From: Chloroflexota bacterium
Lineage (GTDB): Bacteria; Chloroflexota; Anaerolineae; VGOG01
Length of the DNA: 9,645 bases
Assembly: GCA_030615705.1 (NCBI GenBank)
Contig: JAUWYT010000037.1
Coordinates: 1-9,645 of the forward strand
Reading direction: 5' to 3'
Numbering within the stretch: position 1 is the first letter of the stretch; every line of letters begins with the position of its first letter. Of the stretch, positions 4,948 through 9,645 are shown one piece after another. The notes under the pieces were generated by a model. It made no database searches and had not been told where the DNA came from. It saw only the letters and a program-made list of their open reading frames with translations. Both the position numbers and the translations under genes were made by a program.

Positions 4948-7146
4948 TTAACCATTCAACTTCTCCAATTTGGCGAAGCTAGCCAGGAGGCGTTTGATTC
5001 CCTCCTCCTCGAAGGCCACAGTTACCTCCTCGTCAGCCCCCGTGACTTTGCTCTCGATCACGATGCCTTCCCCGAATAAGCGATGTCGTACCCTATCTCC
5101 TGTCTCGAATTGAACTGTCACAGCGGGCCCGGAGGTGACAGGCCACTGGACCTGCCAACGGTAGCGCCGCTCTTCTTCACCGAGGGCTGCTTGGGCTTCC
5201 TCACGCCCCGCGATAAGGTGATCGGGGACGTCCGCGATGAAGCGGGATGGTACGCTCACCTGGCTTTCCCCGTACATGGTGCGGCGGAAGGTGTGAACTA
5301 AGTAGAGGCGCTCCTTGGCCCGGGTAATGCCCACGTAGCAAAGGCGCCGCTCCTCCTCCATGGCCTCGGGATCGTTGAAGGAACGGCTATGGGGAAAGAG
5401 CCCCTCCTCCAGGCCCACCATGAAGACCACTGGAAACTCCAAACCTTTGGCCATGTGTAAAGTGAGCAGCGTAGGGGCGTTCACCGCCTCGTCGAAGCTA
5501 TCAACGTCGGAGACCAGAGCCACCTCTTCCAAGAAGGTGGTCAGGGCGGCCTCTGGAGGCAAGTCCAAGTACTCTCGAGCCACGGTGCGCAGCTCCAGGA
5601 TGTTGTTCCAGCGGTCCTCGCCCTCCTCTGTGCCATCCCGAATGTAAGCGGAATAACCCGACTTGTCCAGGATCAGGTCCAAAAGCTCTAGCACGCTCAG
5701 CTTTTCCCGCGCCGCGATCAGCTCGCCCAGCAGCTCCGCAAAATCCGCAAGGACATTACAAGCGTAGCTGGGAAGACAAGCAGTAACCTCCTCACCTCCT
5801 CTAGATCCCTCAATCTCCTCTCTTAACATCTGCAGGGCCGTATAGATTGGTACCTTCAAATCGTCGGCCCATCTTTCGAGAGCACTCCTCGTCTTCGGCC
5901 CGATGCCCCGCGGGGGCACGTTGATAATGCGAGCCAGGCTGACGCTGTCGTGGGAGTTGTGCACCAGGCGCAGGTAGGCCAGGACATCCTTGATCTCGCG
6001 GCGGGCGTAGAATCGCGTGGCTCCCACAAGTTTGTAGGGCAAGCCCGCCCTGACGAAGGCATCCTCCAGGACGCGCGACTGCGCATTGGTGCGGTACATA
6101 ATGGCACAATCTCCTGGACGACAGGTCCCCTCGGCCACCAAATGAGCGATCTCGTCCACCACATATTGGGCCTCCTCCTGCTCGTTATAGGCCTCATGGG
6201 CGACGATGGGCAGGCCCTGACCCTTTTCGGTACGCAGATCCTTGGGCGTGCGGTGGATGTTGTAGGAGATGACAGCCTTGGCCACATCAAGGATGGTCTG
6301 GGTCGAACGGTAGCTCTGTTCCAGAAGGACGAGCCTGGCGTCAGGGTAGTCGTTTCGAAAGCGGTGTACGTTGCGGAAGTCAGCGCCGCGAAAGGCGTAG
6401 ATTGACTGATCCTCGTCCCCGACGGCGAAGAGACTGCTATTCTCTCCTGCCAACCGTTTGACCAGTACGTATTGGGCCGTGTTGGTGTCTTGGAATTCAT
6501 CAACCAGGATGTGGAGGTAGCGCCGCTGGTATTTGGCCAGGACGTCCGGGTGCCGGGTGAAGAGGTGAACCGCATTCATCAGGAGATCGTCGAAGTCTTG
6601 GGCATTGTTTGCCAGGAGCAGCTCCTGGTAGCGAGTGTATACTCGACCGGCTACCTCCTGCCAATAGGTCTGGGGTTCGAAGGACTCCGAGCCGATCAGC
6701 TCGTTCTTGGCCTTGGAGATGGTCGCCAGTATGGCCTGCGGTCGGTACATCTTCTCGTCCAGGTTCAGGTCCTGGAGAGCCTGGCGGACAAGCCCCAGTT
6801 GGTCGCTTTGGTCATAGATAGCGAAGTCGCTGGTCACATCCAGGTGCTTCGCCTCACGGCGCAGGATGCGGGAGCAGATGGCGTGGAAAGTGCCGATGGT
6901 CAGTCGCCGCAGCCGCTGGCCCAGGAGGTGATGCAATCGTCCCATCATCTCCTGGGCTGCTTTGTTGGTGAAGGTTACGGCCATGACGTTGTAGGGGTCC
7001 ACACCGCACCCCCTGACCAAATAGGCCACGCGATGGGTTAAGACCCGGGTCTTGCCGCTGCCTGGCCCGGCCAACACCAACACCGGCCCCTCGGTGGCCT
7101 GTACTGCTTCCCGCTGAGCGGGGTTCAGATCTTTGAGGATATCCAT
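4948..7146 (-). CDS. pcrA: ATP-dependent DNA helicase PcrA/UvrD (superfamily 1A)
   Basis: 732 aa from ATG 7146, a normal length for PcrA. All SF1A motifs can be read: Q motif LNPAQREAV (7-15), Walker A AGPGSGKT (26-33, Lys32), Ia AVTFTNKAAQEM (56-67), II VDEFQDT (215-221), III GDEDQSIYAFRG (243-254), IV EQSYRSTQTIL, V TLHMAKGLEFPVVF and VI RLCYVGITRAKERLYL. The last 50 or so residues (FETGDRVRHRLFGEGIV) match the Tudor-like C-terminal domain that binds RNA polymerase in PcrA. It unwinds DNA 3' to 5' in repair, replication restart and transcription-coupled repair, in the cytoplasm. A TTG codon 12 nt upstream (7158) is an alternative start; neither start has a good Shine-Dalgarno site. The gene stands alone, convergent with the tRNA cluster. 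Confidence 0.96.
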   Translation of the reverse strand: MDILKDLNPAQREAVQATEGPVLVLAGPGSGKTRVLTHRVAYLVRGCGVDPYNVMAVTFTNKAAQEMMGRLHHLLGQRLRRLTIGTFHAICSRILRREAKHLDVTSDFAIYDQSDQLGLVRQALQDLNLDEKMYRPQAILATISKAKNELIGSESFEPQTYWQEVAGRVYTRYQELLLANNAQDFDDLLMNAVHLFTRHPDVLAKYQRRYLHILVDEFQDTNTAQYVLVKRLAGENSSLFAVGDEDQSIYAFRGADFRNVHRFRNDYPDARLVLLEQSYRSTQTILDVAKAVISYNIHRTPKDLRTEKGQGLPIVAHEAYNEQEEAQYVVDEIAHLVAEGTCRPGDCAIMYRTNAQSRVLEDAFVRAGLPYKLVGATRFYARREIKDVLAYLRLVHNSHDSVSLARIINVPPRGIGPKTRSALERWADDLKVPIYTALQMLREEIEGSRGGEEVTACLPSYACNVLADFAELLGELIAAREKLSVLELLDLILDKSGYSAYIRDGTEEGEDRWNNILELRTVAREYLDLPPEAALTTFLEEVALVSDVDSFDEAVNAPTLLTLHMAKGLEFPVVFMVGLEEGLFPHSRSFNDPEAMEEERRLCYVGITRAKERLYLVHTFRRTMYGESQVSVPSRFIADVPDHLIAGREEAQAALGEEERRYRWQVQWPVTSGPAVTVQFETGDRVRHRLFGEGIVIESKVTGADEEVTVAFEEEGIKRLLASFAKLEKLNG

Positions 7147-7167
7147 TTCTTCACGCAAACCCTAACC

Positions 7168-7196
7168 CAGATAAGCCGGAACCAAACAAGGTTCAA
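7168..7196 (-). promoter_or_regulatory. Weak candidate pcrA promoter
   Basis: On the minus strand TTGAAC (7191-7196) and TATCTG (7168-7173) are 17 bp apart, a poor match at the -10 box. A start near 7161 would leave a very short leader before ATG 7146. This is the best pair I could find upstream of pcrA, but it is not convincing. Confidence 0.25.
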
Positions 7197-7206
7197 ATCT
7201 CACAAA

Positions 7207-7273
7207 AACCACCAAGACACCAGGACACTAAGTTTTTCAATTTCTTGCTTCCTGCCTTTGTGTCTTTGTGGTT
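7207..7273. repeat. Long imperfect inverted repeat (CACAAAGACAC-type word) upstream of pcrA
   Basis: The 21-nt arms at 7207-7227 and 7253-7273 pair at about 18 positions, with a 25-nt loop. The arms consist of reiterated ACCA-C/A-AAGACACC and TGTCTTTGTGGTT words. It occupies the 182-bp gap between the PH-domain gene and pcrA. Similar 'cacaaagacac' words are familiar from intergenic DNA of many bacteria (from memory, not checked). In RNA it would form a long hairpin. Confidence 0.65.
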
Positions 7274-7276
7274 AAT

Positions 7277-7297
7277 TTCTTGCCATTTGTGCAAGAA
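7277..7297. repeat. Small hairpin after the PH-domain gene
   Basis: TTCTTGC (7277-7283) and GCAAGAA (7291-7297) form a 7-bp stem with a 7-nt loop, 32 bp beyond the PH-domain gene's stop on the minus strand. The following minus-strand bases (ATTAACC) are not a clear T-run, so a terminator role is only possible. Confidence 0.35.
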
Positions 7298-7328
7298 TCT
7301 GACTGGTGAAACAGTAGATTCCATCGCC

Positions 7329-8159
7329 TCAGCCGATAATATTGAGAGCAGCCAGCCAGAAGAGGAGTTGGACGGCGATGGTGCCCCCCCAAAGCAGATA
7401 GGCGCCCAGCCTCTGCCGGCTGTGGATGAGAATACCCAGGTTGGAATTGGCTATCAGAGCTACCAGGCCAATGGCTGGCAGTTTGAATATCTCAGCCCGA
7501 GAAGGGTAACGCCAACAGAGATAGGCGAAGAGAATGAGGTTGACCCCTAAGCCAAGCGCGAGGAGCAGATGGGCCAGACGATCCCTCCAGATGGGCCAAC
7601 TCAGGAAGCCGGGCTGACGGTGCTCGTGGGGCAAAAGCCGGATGGGGCCCATGTGCTGCCGTATCTCGAAGGCGTCAAGGAACCCATCGGGGTCGGCCGG
7701 CGAGATGCTGTAGGCCACGGTGGGAGTGACCACCAGAAGTTGTCCGGCCACGGGCTCGGTGGCGTAGAAACGGGTGCACCCAATTCCCTCTATCTGACCA
7801 CGCCCCACTAAATAGCCCGGCCAACTTACCCCTCTCACCTTTATCTCTTCTCCCAAATCCTCGCCCCGCACCACTTCCCGGATGCTGCCCATGGGGATGA
7901 TCTGCTGGGTTGCCCCCCAGACAATGGTCAAGGCATCGCGATGCAGCCGATAGCGCAGATTGAATAAGCCATAAACCAAATAGCCTAAAAGGGCCAGCAG
8001 GGGGAGGCTGAGGACAGCTAACAGGGCGAAGATAAAGAAAATAGGGCTGATCTGGCTCTGCCTGAGGTAAGAAAGCAGCATCCCATCGAGAGCCAATAGG
8101 GATAAGATAATAGCGATGCCCACCAGGACGCCGATAGATCGTCGAGGTTTGAATACCAT
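7329..8159 (-). CDS. Membrane protein with bacterial PH-like domain (PF10882-like), function unknown
   Basis: 276 aa. Two hydrophobic helices at about residues 9-32 and 39-67 are followed by a soluble stretch at about 68-165 that reads like a bacterial pleckstrin-homology domain: YRLHRDALTIVWGATQQIIP at its start, a GSIREV strand, and LVVTPTVAYSISPADPDGFLDAF at its end. Three more hydrophobic helices follow (about 195-216, 226-246, 251-273). Bacterial PH-like domains of this kind are found in membrane proteins whose roles are mostly unknown; no catalytic motif is visible. The ATG at 8159 is preceded by AGGTAGGG, a mediocre ribosome site. The gene lies 171 bp downstream of ilvE on the same strand and could be read from the ilvE promoter, as no clear promoter or terminator is seen between them. 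Domain naming is moderate; an integral membrane protein is sure. Confidence 0.8.
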   Translation of the reverse strand: MVFKPRRSIGVLVGIAIILSLLALDGMLLSYLRQSQISPIFFIFALLAVLSLPLLALLGYLVYGLFNLRYRLHRDALTIVWGATQQIIPMGSIREVVRGEDLGEEIKVRGVSWPGYLVGRGQIEGIGCTRFYATEPVAGQLLVVTPTVAYSISPADPDGFLDAFEIRQHMGPIRLLPHEHRQPGFLSWPIWRDRLAHLLLALGLGVNLILFAYLCWRYPSRAEIFKLPAIGLVALIANSNLGILIHSRQRLGAYLLWGGTIAVQLLFWLAALNIIG

Positions 8160-8207
8160 AGAATCCCTACCTACTGCTTATGAGCAACAACAAAGACCTG
8201 CACATCT

Positions 8208-8269
8208 GCGATTAGCAATTGAGGGCTAGCTATTGGCTTCTTATTCCAGGTCAAGCATCAGCTAATCGC
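8208..8269. repeat. Inverted repeat built from a GCTAATCGC-type word
   Basis: GCGATTAGC (8208-8216) and GCTAATCGC (8261-8269) are perfect reverse complements separated by 44 nt. Between them are partial variants (GGGCTAGCTATTGGC). It sits in the 171-bp gap between ilvE and the PH-domain gene; otherwise I see nothing clear there. It resembles in style, not in sequence, the repeats in other gaps of the window. Confidence 0.5.
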
Positions 8270-8330
8270 CCGACAGACAGGTCCTTGTCAGCGACCGGCA
8301 CCTCTAGAGCTCGGCTCTGTGAGTGCTGAG

Positions 8331-9251
8331 CTACTTTGAGTACACTGGGGTGCACCAGTCCCGGTAGTCTTCGACTTTGCCCCTCACGATGTCGAAGTAG
8401 AGGTCGCGCAGCCCCTTGACGATGGGGCCTAGCTTGCCCGTGCCCACGGGGCGGTGATCTATAGTGGCAATGGCTGCCACCTGCACACCGGTGCCGCAGA
8501 AGAAGGCCTCCTCGGCCACGTAAAGCTCGGTACGGTCTATCTTGCGCTCCACTGTCTCCAGGTCCAATTTCTCGCGGGCAACCTGGATCATGGTAGCCCG
8601 GGTGATCCCCTCCAAGATGTCCTCCGTCACCGGCGGGGTGATCAAAACGCCGTTCCTCACGATGAACAGGTTCTCGGCGCTACCCTCTGAGACGTGGCCA
8701 TCGCTGGTGAGAACAATGGCCTCGTCAAAACCGTTGAGCACGGCCTCGGTCTTGGAGAGGGCGGAGTTGACGTAGGCGCCGGTGATCTTGGCCCGTGCTG
8801 GCACAGCGTTGTCGCTGATCCTGCTCCAGGAGGAGACGCAGACGTTGGCCCCTTCCTCCTTCTCGATGTACTTTCCAAAGGGCAGGGCGAAGAGGGCGAA
8901 TTCGTCCTCCAGGTCGTGCAATCGCACGCCAATGCCCTCGGTGGCCTTATAGGCCAGGGGTCGGATATAGGTATCTGTGCGTGCATCCTCCTTACGCAAA
9001 AGGTCCACCGTGATCTCTCCCAATTGCTCCACACTGTAGGGCAACTCGATGTGAAGGATGCCACAGGAACGGTGGAAGCGCTCGTAGTGCTCCCTCATCC
9101 TGAAGATGAAAAGCTGTTCCTCTTCCTCATTCCAGTAGGCGCGGATGCCCTCGAAGCAACCGGTGCCGTAGTTGAAGGCATGGGTCATGATGCTGACCTT
9201 GGCCTTCTCGATGGGCACAAACTCGCCTCCGAAAAACGCATACTTAGGCAC
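8331..9251 (-). CDS. ilvE: Branched-chain-amino-acid aminotransferase
   Basis: 306 aa, the usual length for IlvE (EC 2.6.1.42), a fold-type IV PLP enzyme. It transfers the amino group between glutamate and the 2-keto acids of valine, leucine and isoleucine, the last step of their synthesis, in the cytoplasm. Visible hallmarks: FNYGTGCFEGIRAY (26-39), the PLP lysine in PARAKITGAYVNSALS (Lys155), the cofactor-contacting Glu in VSEGSAENLF (Glu189), and FCGTGVQVAAI (251-261) near the phosphate site. The start is GTG at 9251: AAAGGAGGT lies 6 nt before it. An ATG at 9256 is out of frame and too close to that site. A D-amino-acid or ADC-lyase relative is unlikely given length and motifs. No other ilv or leu genes are in the window. 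A perfect consensus promoter lies just upstream, suggesting strong constitutive expression. Confidence 0.95.
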   Translation of the reverse strand: MPKYAFFGGEFVPIEKAKVSIMTHAFNYGTGCFEGIRAYWNEEEEQLFIFRMREHYERFHRSCGILHIELPYSVEQLGEITVDLLRKEDARTDTYIRPLAYKATEGIGVRLHDLEDEFALFALPFGKYIEKEEGANVCVSSWSRISDNAVPARAKITGAYVNSALSKTEAVLNGFDEAIVLTSDGHVSEGSAENLFIVRNGVLITPPVTEDILEGITRATMIQVAREKLDLETVERKIDRTELYVAEEAFFCGTGVQVAAIATIDHRPVGTGKLGPIVKGLRDLYFDIVRGKVEDYRDWCTPVYSK

Positions 9252-9257
9252 TTCATT

Positions 9258-9266
9258 ACCTCCTTT
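9258..9266 (-). promoter_or_regulatory. Shine-Dalgarno AAAGGAGGT deciding the GTG start of ilvE
   Basis: This near-perfect anti-16S match is 6 nt before GTG 9251. The nearby out-of-frame ATG (9254-9256) has only one base of spacing, so GTG is the true start. Confidence 0.8.
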
Positions 9267-9306
9267 GGCATTCTAACGCCGTGACTCCCTCGGCGCTGGC
9301 GATTGA

Positions 9307-9335
9307 ATTATATCCATGCTCCCTCTTCCTGTCAA
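9307..9335 (-). promoter_or_regulatory. Perfect consensus sigma-70 promoter of ilvE
   Basis: On the minus strand TTGACA (9330-9335) and TATAAT (9307-9312) are exact consensus boxes with 17-bp spacing. The predicted start near 9300 gives a leader of about 49 nt. The leader can form a 5-bp GC stem (CGCCG 9277-9281 with CGGCG 9291-9295), but it is too short for a T-box or leader-peptide attenuator. The -35 box lies only 5 bp after the stop of the upstream nitroreductase gene. Confidence 0.85.
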
Positions 9336-9340
9336 GGAAC

Positions 9341-9645
9341 TCATTCACCGAAGGTAACTACCTCTTTCAGACTTCGGCGTGAAGTTCGGTAAGGGTGAGC
9401 GGCGGGATAGCCAATAGGGACAATAGCCACAGGACGGAGGCTAGTTGGCAGGCCGAGGGCCGTGGAGGCTGCTCTTTCGTCAAATGCGCCTACCCAACAA
9501 GCGCCCAACCCCACGGCGGTGGCAGCCTGTAGGTTGTGCTCGGTGGCGGCAGCGGTGTCTTGCAAGCAGTACAACTGCACCCCTCGGCTTCCGTTGCGCC
9601 AGGCCGAACGAGCAGGTTCAGCGAAAACGACGATGACCACGGGCG
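9341..9645 (-). CDS. Nitroreductase-family flavoprotein, C-terminal part (runs off the right window edge)
   Basis: The last 101 or so residues of a nitroreductase-fold protein; the N-terminal half is outside the window. The recognisable block is LQDTAAATEHNLQAATAVGLGACWVGAFDERA, followed by LGLPTSLRPVAIVPIGYP and a C-terminal TSRRSLKEVV. These match the FMN-binding and dimer-interface half of the nitroreductase family, which uses NAD(P)H to reduce nitro groups, quinones or other acceptors, usually as a cytoplasmic dimer. The GTG at 9640 is internal (preceded in frame by a Pro codon), not the start. The specific substrate cannot be told from this fragment. It ends 89 bp before ilvE on the same strand, but ilvE has its own strong promoter. 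Confidence 0.88.
   Translation of the reverse strand, partial: PVVIVVFAEPARSAWRNGSRGVQLYCLQDTAAATEHNLQAATAVGLGACWVGAFDERAASTALGLPTSLRPVAIVPIGYPAAHPYRTSRRSLKEVVTFGE

Noticed and set aside
4613..4951. Open frame across the tRNA cluster
   Set aside because: It reads through three clear tRNA genes and a terminator, so it is not protein-coding.
5856..6575. Long open frame (239 codons) on the minus strand inside pcrA
   Set aside because: It is an out-of-frame shadow of pcrA, rich in Ser, Arg, Pro and Thr, with no family resemblance.
8694..9284. Open frame of 196 codons on the plus strand opposite ilvE
   Set aside because: It is antisense to a well-defined ilvE and has no recognisable protein features.
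9252..9300. T-box or leader-peptide attenuator for ilvE
   Set aside because: The leader is only about 49 nt, with one 5-bp stem and no terminator or peptide with branched-chain codons.

Overview
The window reads as an ordinary stretch of bacterial chromosome. It holds six protein genes (two cut by the window edges), one large TPR/beta-propeller gene on the plus strand and a three-gene tRNA cluster. It is moderately GC-rich, with sigma-70-like promoters and Shine-Dalgarno sites. Thr/Pro-rich linkers after single membrane anchors, a DUF4910-type peptidase and TolB-like propellers are the combination I associate with Chloroflexota (Anaerolineae-like lineages). That assignment is inference, not proof. 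I see no phage, transposase, CRISPR array or defence system.

Layout. Positions 1-2403 (minus): a DUF4910/M28-like zinc peptidase, followed 55 bp downstream by the start of a membrane-anchored TPR protein that runs off the window. Positions 2404-2737: a divergent promoter region with good minus and plus promoters, three potential hairpins and a repeated TGCGCAG word. Positions 2738-4450 (plus): a membrane-anchored TPR plus TolB-like propeller protein whose best-supported start is an unusual ACG codon. Positions 4540-4904 (plus): a promoter, tRNA-Pro(UGG), tRNA-Gly(UCC), a CAU tRNA and a strong terminator. Positions 4948-7146 (minus): PcrA/UvrD helicase. Positions 7329-8159 (minus): a five-TM protein with a bacterial PH-like domain. 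Positions 8331-9251 (minus): IlvE, with a perfect consensus promoter upstream. Positions 9341-9645 (minus): the C-terminal end of a nitroreductase.

How the genes may work together. The two TPR proteins on either side of the peptidase, sharing one divergent control region, form the only locus that looks like a small functional module: membrane-tethered repeat proteins with a peptidase. The other genes are housekeeping (pcrA, ilvE, tRNAs) or poorly characterised (PH-domain membrane protein).

The most unusual sequence signal is in the gaps. Almost every intergenic space carries a different compact inverted repeat, several of them built from an iterated 6-10 base word: AACGAG after the propeller gene, a CAGATGG-type word between tRNA genes, a CACAAAGACAC-type word before pcrA, and a GCTAATCGC-type word before the PH gene. 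The most checkable single oddity is the ACG start at 2738.
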